A stretch of 6,760 nucleotides of DNA from Desulfobacteraceae bacterium (GCA_003354055.1 PIVQ01000398.1:1-6760); one strand, 5' to 3'. Shown: positions 1-6,086, counted from the first letter of the stretch. Translations and numbers: made by a program. Notes: generated from the letters alone by a model not told the origin.

Positions 1-520
1 TCATCCGGGTGATGAAATTTTCTTTATTATCTGTTTCCGTAACAATTGCATTTCCGTTCGTATCGGCAAACAGGTTATGTAATGAATGCCCAACAATATT
101 CTGAACCCATCGTTTTTCGGTTATTACCCTTTGGACATCTTCTACATCGGGATATGTGGATAGTGTTTCATATGGATCGTCTATGCGGATTTCATTGTCA
201 TTTAATTCCTCAACGCCTTCAATATGTGGCTCAATTTCCTGGCAGGCACAAAATAGCCCCTTATCATTCATTCCGCATGTCTTTGCAAAAAAATTCTTAA
301 ATTCAGGTTTTTTAACCGTTTGTTCATATAAAAAGGACAGATGAAACACATTCATTCCGGAACCTGATTCAATCAAGAATTTAAGTGGGATGGAAAAATA
401 GTCGAAATTCATGCCGTAAATTATCTGAGGACCGTAGAGTGCAAAGCTAGTGCATGCAAAAGCCGATGAAGTGAAACCAAAGATTAACAGCAATAAAAGT
501 ATAAATATTTTTGATATCAT
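1..520 (-). CDS. Secreted Ntn-hydrolase (linear-amide C-N hydrolase-like), C-terminally incomplete
   Basis: This gene starts at ATG 518-520 and runs off the left edge, leaving 173 codons with no stop. Residues 1-22 are a signal peptide: MISK, a long Leu/Ile/Phe core, then SSAFA. Cleavage at AFA would expose Cys23 as the first residue of the mature chain, in the context CTSFAL. An N-terminal Cys nucleophile is the hallmark of choloylglycine hydrolase, penicillin V acylase and C45-type enzymes. Further family signatures are GMNFDY (36-41), GMNDKGL (83-89) and HNLFADTNGNAIVTE (148-162). Expected chemistry is hydrolysis of a linear amide outside the cytoplasm; the substrate cannot be read. The Arg usual in the GRNxD motif is Met37 here. 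A ribosome site (AAGAAGG) precedes the ATG. The gene lies 18 bases after the DUF711 gene, so the two are probably cotranscribed. The AFAC site is a poor lipobox because it lacks Leu at -3, so a lipoprotein is less likely. The exact subfamily is uncertain. Confidence 0.72.
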   Translation of the reverse strand, partial: MISKIFILLLLLIFGFTSSAFACTSFALYGPQIIYGMNFDYFSIPLKFLIESGSGMNVFHLSFLYEQTVKKPEFKNFFAKTCGMNDKGLFCACQEIEPHIEGVEELNDNEIRIDDPYETLSTYPDVEDVQRVITEKRWVQNIVGHSLHNLFADTNGNAIVTETDNKENFITRM

Positions 521-538
521 GACACCTTCTTTACTTTA

Positions 539-1771
539 TTATGGAACAGCTAAAACGGCACAGTTACAAAGATCTTCGCTTTCAAAAACAGTCATGTCCC
601 CTGCACCCAATCCCGGCACAGGAAAAACACGGACAGTTAATGGTTTGTTTAAACGATATGCCATTGTACCCGTGTCTCTCATGAGTGCTGATATTTTTTC
701 TATAGAAGTATCGCCGGGAATTGGTACAGTATCTAAGCCGATACCACAGACTGAGCTATAAGTTAATAAAGATCGAATGTCGAAATTTGAGTTAATGGTT
801 CCCTGAGCTAATCCTCGATCTTCTGTTAGTGCAAGCATAAGCCCGGAGAAACCAACCAGATCAACATTTTTAATGGATTTGAATACTCTGGTTAATAATG
901 ATGATGCCTCAACGGTACCTGATGCGCCAAAATACTCAACCCCCATCTGTTCATAGACTTCGACCATACTTGCGCAGTTTTTAGAGGGCGCAGCCGAGCT
1001 ATCAAAGCCGGAAAAGGAAAAAGGCATATCAATTTTTGCCTGATCGATTATGTTTTTCATCTTTGAAATATGGTGTTGAAGAGCTATACTCATGGCCTCA
1101 TAGTAACCTTTGAAAAGGTCATTATGATTTTTAGTATCTACGGTTTGATTGAAACTCTTAAGCGAATAGACCAGTAAGTCGGGTGTTTCCAGACCAATAA
1201 CAAAGCGGTTCCCAAGTTCTTTTCTGTGATAGCTTGCAGGAAAGTAGGGTATAAGCGGATCACAATTGAAATTAACTGTGAAGTTGAAGTTTCCTTCACC
1301 TCTTTGTGTGATATTACTTATTTTTTTAACTGCTTTTGCTGACAGCTGAATTAATTCGTTGTTAAGAACACCAAATTCATCGAGATCTACATTCACACAT
1401 ACGTTGCACAAATCCCCAAATTCTTTGACTAATTCAGGCAGAATTTCGATTTCATTCTTCGTTACAGCTTCTCCAATGGCAAATCGAATTCGTATTCCGG
1501 ACATATCAGAGGAACTTAATAATTCGCTGAGATACTGCAAATCATTTTTTGCGCTCTCTATACTATCTGTATTGAGATACTCTCCAAATGGATTTGTTAC
1601 AATTCTGATCGATTGAACCTCGTAACCATTTTCCTGAAATTCGGTAGATAATTCAGAACAGAACTTCGATGCTTTAAGAATTTCCTGCTTCCAAATTTCT
1701 TTGTCAGTGGTCAAGGATAAAAATGTGGTTATCGTTCTTACTCTACAAAGTTCAGTATTTTTATAATTCAA
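539..1771 (-). CDS. DUF711/UPF0210 family protein (410 aa from the preferred TTG start)
   Basis: This is a cytoplasmic protein of unknown function. Membership of DUF711/UPF0210 is seen in VRTIT (residues 11-15, matching the family's IRTIT near the N-terminus), a DSSAAPS stretch (257-263, where the family has DLSLAPT), GASGT (282-286), a GFSGLMLALTEDRGLA segment (307-322), GLDTVPIPGDTS (345-356) and VRVFPVPGLGAGD (380-392). From memory, solved UPF0210 structures have a barrel resembling glycyl-radical enzymes; no glycyl-radical motif is visible here. The open frame extends to a GTG at 1897 (452 aa), but those 42 extra residues resemble a tyrosine recombinase tail. The TTG at 1769-1771 has AAAAGGAAG six bases upstream and places VRTIT at the usual distance, so TTG is preferred. 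The protein is shorter than the roughly 445-residue classical members and looks like a divergent branch. The Ntn hydrolase gene follows after 18 bases. Confidence 0.8.
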   Translation of the reverse strand: MNYKNTELCRVRTITTFLSLTTDKEIWKQEILKASKFCSELSTEFQENGYEVQSIRIVTNPFGEYLNTDSIESAKNDLQYLSELLSSSDMSGIRIRFAIGEAVTKNEIEILPELVKEFGDLCNVCVNVDLDEFGVLNNELIQLSAKAVKKISNITQRGEGNFNFTVNFNCDPLIPYFPASYHRKELGNRFVIGLETPDLLVYSLKSFNQTVDTKNHNDLFKGYYEAMSIALQHHISKMKNIIDQAKIDMPFSFSGFDSSAAPSKNCASMVEVYEQMGVEYFGASGTVEASSLLTRVFKSIKNVDLVGFSGLMLALTEDRGLAQGTINSNFDIRSLLTYSSVCGIGLDTVPIPGDTSIEKISALMRDTGTMAYRLNKPLTVRVFPVPGLGAGDMTVFESEDLCNCAVLAVP

Positions 1772-1911
1772 TTTGTACTTCCTTTTGGTGCATCTAAAAA
1801 ACTTATCAGCAGTATCGATTTTATCATGGCCCAGCCGGTAACACATAGTTTTGATGTTTAGTTTCTGCCCTTCAAGGTACCAGTCGCGCAATCCCACGGC
1901 AAGCGTATACT
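1772..1911 (-). pseudogene. Probable degenerate C-terminal remnant of a tyrosine recombinase/integrase
   Basis: Read on the minus strand after the TAG at 1909-1911, the frame gives YTLAVGLRDWYLEG, then QKLNIK, then LGHDKIDTADKFF. The spacing matches the end of tyrosine recombinases: R-H-T-F-A-x-x-L, a WYxxG segment found in some integrases, then L-G-H-x-x-I-x-T-x-x-x-Y. Three things suggest decay. The Arg codon position of the RHTF box is a stop, His is Tyr (TAT for CAT, one base), and the catalytic Tyr after LGH is Phe. Nothing of the upstream catalytic domain is visible before the hairpin at 1954-1985. The remnant runs in frame into the DUF711 gene, so automated annotation would likely fuse them. 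It could instead be a genuine N-terminal extension of the DUF711 protein; the match is short and was made by eye. Confidence 0.4.
1778..1786 (-). promoter_or_regulatory. Ribosome binding site deciding the TTG start of the DUF711 gene
   Basis: The minus strand reads AAAAGGAAG here, then TACAAA, then TTG. This is a good purine-rich site at normal spacing. The in-frame GTG at 1897 has no comparable purine block just upstream (TATACGCTTGCC precedes it). This favours translation from 1771. Confidence 0.6.
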
Positions 1912-1938
1912 ATAAAATTGTATTTTTATTCCCACGGC
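1892..1938. repeat. Nine-base direct repeat TCCCACGGC flanking an AT-rich spacer
   Basis: TCCCACGGC occurs exactly at 1892-1900 and 1930-1938, 38 bases apart. The 29 bases between are strongly A+T rich. One copy lies inside the integrase-like remnant and the other just beyond it. It may be a relic of a recombination or duplication event, or chance. Confidence 0.4.
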
Positions 1939-1953
1939 CATTACACCACGAAA

Positions 1954-1985
1954 GCCCCAGTCCTGTACGTGTACAGGGCTGGGGC
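1954..1985 (-). terminator. GC-rich hairpin after the glycoside-hydrolase-like gene
   Basis: GCCCCAGTCCTGTAC at 1954-1968 pairs with GTACAGGGCTGGGGC at 1971-1985. That is a 15-base inverted repeat with one non-complementary position, which is a wobble pair in one strand's RNA. The two-base gap means the top pair or pairs must open to form the loop. It begins 36 bases past the stop of the gene at 2021 and lies before the DUF711 gene, which suits a terminator between transcription units. On the minus strand only three T residues follow, so it is a weak intrinsic terminator by classical rules. Because of the near-perfect symmetry, a protein-binding site is also possible. Confidence 0.5.
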
Positions 1986-2020
1986 CATATTTCCGTCTTT
2001 TAACAATTTTTCTGTTTTTA

Positions 2021-5000
2021 TTAAGGCGATATTACATAAATATAAACATCATACGGTGCAAATGAATCTTCCAGTTTCCCCTGGCTGTTAAAGGAGATAT
2101 TTCTATTTTCTTCAAACACAGTTACATTACCGGCAGTCACTCCTTCAATATCAAATACCGCATTCACAGCATAATTTTGAATCGGTGCCGGAAGCGTATG
2201 TGCGCCATCATAATCCTCAACTTCACAGTTATCCAGAGTAACAGTTGGGCCTTCATAAACGCTGTGCAGCGTTAGTGTGCCGCTGGTGCCGTCCCACGTC
2301 ACTTCCCTGACCCTGTGGTATGTAGTTTCTCCTTTTTTATTGATATGCAGGCTGTCATACATATCATCCCTCAGGTCATAATTATAATACGTGATTGTTT
2401 TTGATCCGTTTACCCATTCCAGGGTCAGATTGTTTGTTTCCCAAAAGGCAGCACAGTCCGTACCCACTCCGGCTTCATTTGAACTTGTTGATGTATGATC
2501 GGAAATTGCACGATAGGCATTTCCATTATTCCTGATCTGATCACCCGTTGAAAAAGACATTCCGTTTTCCCAATCTGACAAATCAGCCAACTGAAAATCT
2601 CTTAGATCCTGAAAAACAACATTTCCCTCATCAATTTCAGACACGCGCACGGCAAACAGATAGGTCTCACCGTTATATTCCCTGATCATTGTATCGATTC
2701 TGCCATCCCCGCCTGTTATATCAACGGTTACCGCTCTATCGACTTCAGGCCCTAAAACAACAGGTGTCAATTGAGTGATCTGGTCCACAAATTGAGCCAT
2801 AACCTCAAAATTCTCAGGAGGGGTGCGGGCATGATAATGAAACCAGTTGATCCCTTTTGAGCCATGCACAACATTCTGCCAGATATTCATCCTTAATTGT
2901 GCAGGAGACGGAGGCCATGGTGTGGGATGCCTTAAATAATTAGTTTCATTTATATCCGAGGTTTCAACCCATGACGTAATGGGAACCAGGTTATATGTTT
3001 CCTTTTTAACGTTATCAAGTACGCTTGCATTTTCAGCAAAGCTTGCGCCTCTTCCATGGGGGGCGGCCCATTCCACAGGATAGTAATCGACACTGTAAAC
3101 ATCAGCAACCGGAACGCCGTTGTAAGGATTAATCCCTTTGCCGAACTCAATTGCATTATAATAATTTGCATATCTTCTTCTTCGGCTTATCCACCAGCCG
3201 ATTGAATTGTCAGAATAAGAAGGACCGGTGAAGTTTGTCCCAACCAGATGATGGGGATCAAGTTGATGACATTTATATGTCCAGGATCTTATTACAGTTG
3301 CCGGGCAATAGTATTCATCGCTATGTAAATCAGGTTCGTCACCCCAATGCCATATCATCATGGCATCATTATCCTTGGTTTGCGTTACATACTCTTCAAG
3401 CATGCCAATGTCAGCGTTTCTCCAGTATTCTCTTTCATTTGATCCCTCCCAGCGGGTTGGGCCGATGGATTTAAGGTTGTCGGAAACATTAATATAATCC
3501 TCCCAGATCTGAGGAGACATTTCTTGAGGCCAGAACCCTTGAATCTGCAGGACATTAATGTATTTATTCTCTTCCCATTCATTAATATAAATATCATTCA
3601 GCCCGCATGGGCTTGTCGGGAAGAATAACTCACCATTAACCACAATGGCATTATTTTCATCAATACCGACATCCGGAATTCCCGGATAAGATTTAGAAAA
3701 TTTTTCAACGACTTCATCTAATACAATGCCGCTTGAATCTAACAATTGAGCGGTTAATGTATAATTGTCCGCAGCAAGGATTGAATGGTCCAGTAAAAAT
3801 TTTTCCTCAGCCTGTAAATCGGTTTTGTCAGCCAGAATTTCTGAATATCCATCATCACCGGCAAGGGTTACGTTTAGTCTGTTTTCAGAGTTTAATGTGA
3901 TTTCGCCCGGTATCTGAGCGTAAATGTACTGTCTGATATGTCCGTGAAAATCTGCATGCCACAATTCAAAACTCACAAACAGCTCTTTTTCGCTCAGGGC
4001 TTTATCATAAAGCTTAAATTCATCTATATATCCATCAAAAATCTGATCACCATTATGTGTCGCACCTATAAATAAATCGTTGAAGGAATCAATTACATCA
4101 CCGGAATGTTCCTGAGCGGCAATTTCAATGCCGTCGACAAATACTTTTATATATTCCCCGTCATAAGTTAAAATATAATGATGCCATGCAGTGTCATCAT
4201 TTCTTGCATAATAAGTTGCAGAGCCTACACCATCTTCCGTTCCTGCATATCCTCTGACAAACCTTCCATCTGGTGCATCCAGTCTCATTTGAAAAACCGT
4301 TGACCATTTTGTGGTATCATATTTATGAAAAAGATACCCCATGGTGTTATAAGCTGCCTTTTTAGCCCAAAGGGATATTGTAAACTCACTCAACCCATTT
4401 AAAGCACCTGTTGGATCTTCGACTTGTATATAATTCCCGCGGGTTAAATCTAAAGCCCGGCCTTCAACTCCATCTGCAAAATCAATAGTTCCTCCAGGAC
4501 TGGTAACAGACAGCCCATTTGATGATTGATCAACCAAGTCATCTTGAAATTTAAGATCCAGCAGTGGTGCGAAAGAAGGCCTTGGAGGTAATTTCGGATA
4601 TTCTCCGGTAATTGTAACAGTTGCCTCGGCCATAGAAGAATTGTTATTTATATCTGTTACCGTTAGTGTAACAGGATAAGTTCCCGGGATCATATAAATA
4701 TGGGTTACGGTGATTCCCCCGTGAAGCCCGGATTCAAGGCCGTCCCCAAAAGCCCATTCATATCTGGCATGTATTTTATCGTCCACATCAAAACTTGAGG
4801 CATCAAAGAAAAGCTCCTCACCAACACGGGCATGCAATCCCGGTTCTATGTGAATCCCGGTTTCTTGTTCGATATAAGTACCAAAATATGAAGCAAATCC
4901 TGCGAAATCATCACTGGTCTTTGGGCTGGCCGCAAATTCTGCCAAATCCATGCCGTCCACATCCCAATCAGTATCAAAATCATATGTTACATCAGCAAGA

Positions 5001-5053
5001 GCACTTCCGGATATAAACAACACTGCTGTCAGAATTAAAATTACTTTTTTCAT
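2021..5053 (-). CDS. Secreted multidomain glycoside-hydrolase-like protein (half-dockerin, PKD, LamG, catalytic barrel, CBM-like insert)
   Basis: This 1010-residue exported protein probably acts on an extracellular polysaccharide. The start is the ATG at 5053, with GGAGGA four bases upstream. A 16-codon in-frame extension to 5101 would bury the signal peptide and is rejected. Domains from that Met: signal peptide 1-20 (MKKVILILTAVLFISGSALA); a DxDxDxDVDGxDLAxF calcium-loop half-dockerin, about 25-43; PKD, about 75-149 (YEWAFGDG, then PGTYPVTLTVTD); LamG/concanavalin-like, about 162-358 (WHHYILTYDG, FIGA, GYIDEFKLYDKALS); a beta linker, about 370-455; and a barrel-like core, about 460-780. The core starts IVVNGELFFP and contains WHWGDEPD with Glu573 as candidate acid/base. 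ITSWVET supplies Glu697 as a possible nucleophile. A beta domain ends in SFAPYDVYIYVISP. Residues about 828-871 resemble CBM5/12 (GDQIRNNGNAYRA, closing FWE). The glycoside hydrolase family was not recognised and the substrate is unknown. The hairpin at 1954-1985 follows. Confidence 0.75.
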   Translation of the reverse strand: MKKVILILTAVLFISGSALADVTYDFDTDWDVDGMDLAEFAASPKTSDDFAGFASYFGTYIEQETGIHIEPGLHARVGEELFFDASSFDVDDKIHARYEWAFGDGLESGLHGGITVTHIYMIPGTYPVTLTVTDINNNSSMAEATVTITGEYPKLPPRPSFAPLLDLKFQDDLVDQSSNGLSVTSPGGTIDFADGVEGRALDLTRGNYIQVEDPTGALNGLSEFTISLWAKKAAYNTMGYLFHKYDTTKWSTVFQMRLDAPDGRFVRGYAGTEDGVGSATYYARNDDTAWHHYILTYDGEYIKVFVDGIEIAAQEHSGDVIDSFNDLFIGATHNGDQIFDGYIDEFKLYDKALSEKELFVSFELWHADFHGHIRQYIYAQIPGEITLNSENRLNVTLAGDDGYSEILADKTDLQAEEKFLLDHSILAADNYTLTAQLLDSSGIVLDEVVEKFSKSYPGIPDVGIDENNAIVVNGELFFPTSPCGLNDIYINEWEENKYINVLQIQGFWPQEMSPQIWEDYINVSDNLKSIGPTRWEGSNEREYWRNADIGMLEEYVTQTKDNDAMMIWHWGDEPDLHSDEYYCPATVIRSWTYKCHQLDPHHLVGTNFTGPSYSDNSIGWWISRRRRYANYYNAIEFGKGINPYNGVPVADVYSVDYYPVEWAAPHGRGASFAENASVLDNVKKETYNLVPITSWVETSDINETNYLRHPTPWPPSPAQLRMNIWQNVVHGSKGINWFHYHARTPPENFEVMAQFVDQITQLTPVVLGPEVDRAVTVDITGGDGRIDTMIREYNGETYLFAVRVSEIDEGNVVFQDLRDFQLADLSDWENGMSFSTGDQIRNNGNAYRAISDHTSTSSNEAGVGTDCAAFWETNNLTLEWVNGSKTITYYNYDLRDDMYDSLHINKKGETTYHRVREVTWDGTSGTLTLHSVYEGPTVTLDNCEVEDYDGAHTLPAPIQNYAVNAVFDIEGVTAGNVTVFEENRNISFNSQGKLEDSFAPYDVYIYVISP

Positions 5054-5057
5054 AAAG

Positions 5058-5096
5058 TCCTCCATATTGAAATTGATAATGATAATGTCCTCCAGC
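5058..5096 (-). promoter_or_regulatory. Leader with two Shine-Dalgarno copies and a partial Fur-box-like sequence
   Basis: On the minus strand GGAGGAC(A/T)TTAT occurs twice, with GGAGGA at about 5091-5096 and at 5058-5063. Only the second is followed by ATG at proper spacing. Between them, on the plus strand at 5075-5086, lie two adjacent perfect GATAAT hexamers. These match two of the three hexamers of the classical Fur box; the preceding GAAATT is a poor third. Both copies of the SD block are in the same reading frame. Iron-dependent control is only a suggestion. Confidence 0.35.
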
Positions 5097-5142
5097 TGCA
5101 AGAATATTACCTACGCAGAGCTTATTGTCAGAAGCGTTTGAA

Positions 5143-5148
5143 ATTATA
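5143..5148 (-). promoter_or_regulatory. Possible -10 element (TATAAT) for the secreted-protein gene
   Basis: The minus strand reads TATAAT exactly, 90 bases before the ATG at 5053. At 17-base spacing the -35 position reads GGGGAT, a poor match, and no extended TGn is present. It is therefore a weak candidate and may need an activator or be chance in AT-rich DNA. Confidence 0.25.
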
Positions 5149-5411
5149 GCTAATATCGATGAGGCATCCCCTTGGGAGCATCACAATTTTAAAGAAACAA
5201 AAGGCAAACACTATTTTTATGTAGGATTTTTCCTTCAGAACGGTGTTAGAAAATTGTAATTATCCTGATCCCTCTATTCGATTCTTTGAAAGAAAATTTA
5301 TAATCAATTGAAAACAAAAGATAATTCGACAATCATTGGCAACCGCCCTGCCTGTATGAAAAAACCAACATCACTCTTAAAGGCAGTGATTCAAGGATTC
5401 CATCAACGAGG

Positions 5412-5440
5412 TTGACATAGTAGACGACCGGTCATATCAT
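5412..5440 (+). promoter_or_regulatory. Near-consensus sigma-70 promoter of the TetR gene
   Basis: TTGACA at 5412-5417 is a perfect -35 box. After a 17-base spacer, TATCAT at 5435-5440 matches five of six -10 positions. Transcription would begin about 7 bases later, essentially at the A of the start codon at 5448. The predicted message is therefore leaderless, which agrees with the lack of any Shine-Dalgarno sequence before this gene. The operator lies inside the spacer, so a bound repressor would block RNA polymerase directly. Confidence 0.7.
5422..5433. promoter_or_regulatory. Operator copy 1 (AGACGACCGGTC) in the TetR promoter
   Basis: The 12-mer AGACGACCGGTC contains the perfect palindrome GACCGGTC (5426-5433) and falls between the -35 and -10 boxes. 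The identical 12-mer lies before the oxidoreductase gene at 6056-6067. Two identical palindromic sites, each upstream of one gene of a regulator-enzyme pair, are what an autoregulating TetR repressor needs. Binding by the adjacent TetR protein is inferred. Confidence 0.7.
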
Positions 5441-5447
5441 ATGCTTT

Positions 5448-6035
5448 ATGGTAAAAAAACAGACCCCAAATATCAAAGATCAACTCCTGGACCAGGGCAT
5501 CCAGCTGGTCACGGAAAACGGATACCACGGTACAGGTCTGAAAAAAATCCTGGACACGGTAAATGTACCCAAGGGCTCTTTTTACAATTATTTTGAGAGC
5601 AAAGAAAAATATGTGGCTCAGATCATCAAACGGTACAGCGAAAATCTGCTTAAACAGGTTGACGAATATATTGAAAACACGGATGACGATCCTTTGACAG
5701 CCTTAAAGAATATTTTTAACATGGCGATTCTTCAACTGGAATCAAAGGGGAACCAGGGGTGTCTGACAGGCAATCTGGCTGCAGAGATCGGGGGATCCAT
5801 CACCGCCTGTCAACTGGCCTTAAAGGATGCTGTCCTGTTGTGGAAGTTGCGACTGTCAGATCTCATTGGAAAAGCCCAGGAGAATGGCCAGATCAGAAAT
5901 GATCTCCAGGCTGACCTGCTGGCAGATATGCTCTGGGACATCTGGCAGGGTGGGCTGCTCCGGATAAAAATCGATCATGATACCCAATATTTAAGAAAAA
6001 TTATAACCACCACTCTGGATACCCTGTTACGGTAA
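5448..6035 (+). CDS. NemR-like TetR/AcrR family redox- or electrophile-sensing repressor
   Basis: This complete 195-residue regulator is a normal length for TetR proteins. The N-terminal DNA-binding domain (about 8-56) contains GYHGTGLKKIL and the recognition helix region VPKGSFYNYFESKEK, very like E. coli NemR (VPKGSFYHYFRSKE). The C-terminal domain also follows NemR: GCLTGNLAAEI (104-114) against its GCLTVKLSAEV. Cys105 aligns with NemR Cys106 and Lys174 with NemR Lys175. From the literature as I know it, these form the reversible bond in NemR's response to reactive chlorine species. The other NemR cysteines are missing; the only second Cys is Cys121. It presumably represses itself and the downstream flavin oxidoreductase through the two AGACGACCGGTC sites, releasing them when Cys105 is modified. 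The ATG at 5448 lies 7 bases past the -10 box with no ribosome site, so translation is probably leaderless. The next gene starts 51 bases after the stop. Confidence 0.85.
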   Translation: MVKKQTPNIKDQLLDQGIQLVTENGYHGTGLKKILDTVNVPKGSFYNYFESKEKYVAQIIKRYSENLLKQVDEYIENTDDDPLTALKNIFNMAILQLESKGNQGCLTGNLAAEIGGSITACQLALKDAVLLWKLRLSDLIGKAQENGQIRNDLQADLLADMLWDIWQGGLLRIKIDHDTQYLRKIITTTLDTLLR

Positions 6036-6055
6036 AAAAATTTACAACGCTATTA

Positions 6056-6067
6056 AGACGACCGGTC
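6056..6067. promoter_or_regulatory. Operator copy 2 (AGACGACCGGTC) before the oxidoreductase
   Basis: This is an exact repeat of the 12-mer at 5422-5433, extended here to AAGACGACCGGTCTAT, so the symmetric halves AGAC and GTCT are both complete. It ends 19 bases before the ATG at 6087 and 7 bases before the AAGGAG ribosome site. TTTACA at 6041-6046 could be a -35 box with a poor TCTATT -10 at 6066-6071 (19-base spacing). A second, weaker regulated promoter is therefore possible in addition to readthrough from the TetR promoter. Confidence 0.65.
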
Positions 6068-6074
6068 TATTTAC

Positions 6075-6080
6075 AAGGAG
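6075..6080 (+). promoter_or_regulatory. Ribosome binding site of the oxidoreductase gene
   Basis: AAGGAG lies six bases before the ATG at 6087-6089. It fixes that start and contrasts with the SD-less start of the TetR gene just upstream. Confidence 0.85.
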
Positions 6081-6086
6081 AACAAT

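Larger units (their letters stand above)
5054..5447. other. Divergent intergenic region between the secreted-protein and TetR genes
   Basis: These 394 bases separate two divergently transcribed genes. The left end holds the doubled SD/GATAAT leader and a possible -10 on the minus strand. The right end holds a strong plus-strand promoter with an operator. Between about 5161 and 5410 the DNA is AT-rich. I see no credible gene, RNA gene, repeat or terminator there. A 19-codon ATG frame at 5356-5415 has no ribosome site. Confidence 0.6.

Noticed and set aside
455..520. Lipoprotein interpretation of the AFA-Cys junction
   Set aside because: The residue at -3 is Ala and at -2 is Phe, unlike a lipobox with Leu at -3. 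The following CTSFAL and GMNFDY fit an exposed Cys nucleophile instead.
5054..5101. In-frame upstream extension of the secreted-protein gene to 5101
   Set aside because: It would put 16 charged or mixed residues before the signal peptide. The ATG at 5053 has a perfect GGAGGA at correct spacing.
4795..5141. Plus-strand open frames opposite the secreted-protein gene
   Set aside because: They are antisense shadows without ribosome sites or recognisable domains, and the minus-strand frame has clear domain content.
5299..5304. Plus-strand TATAAT in the intergenic region
   Set aside because: There is no acceptable -35 box at 16-18 base spacing, and a much better promoter exists at 5412-5440.
5356..5415. 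Nineteen-codon ATG frame (MKKPTSLLKAV...) upstream of the TetR gene
   Set aside because: It has no ribosome site, no plausible promoter, and its stop overlaps the -35 box of the TetR promoter. It is most likely chance.
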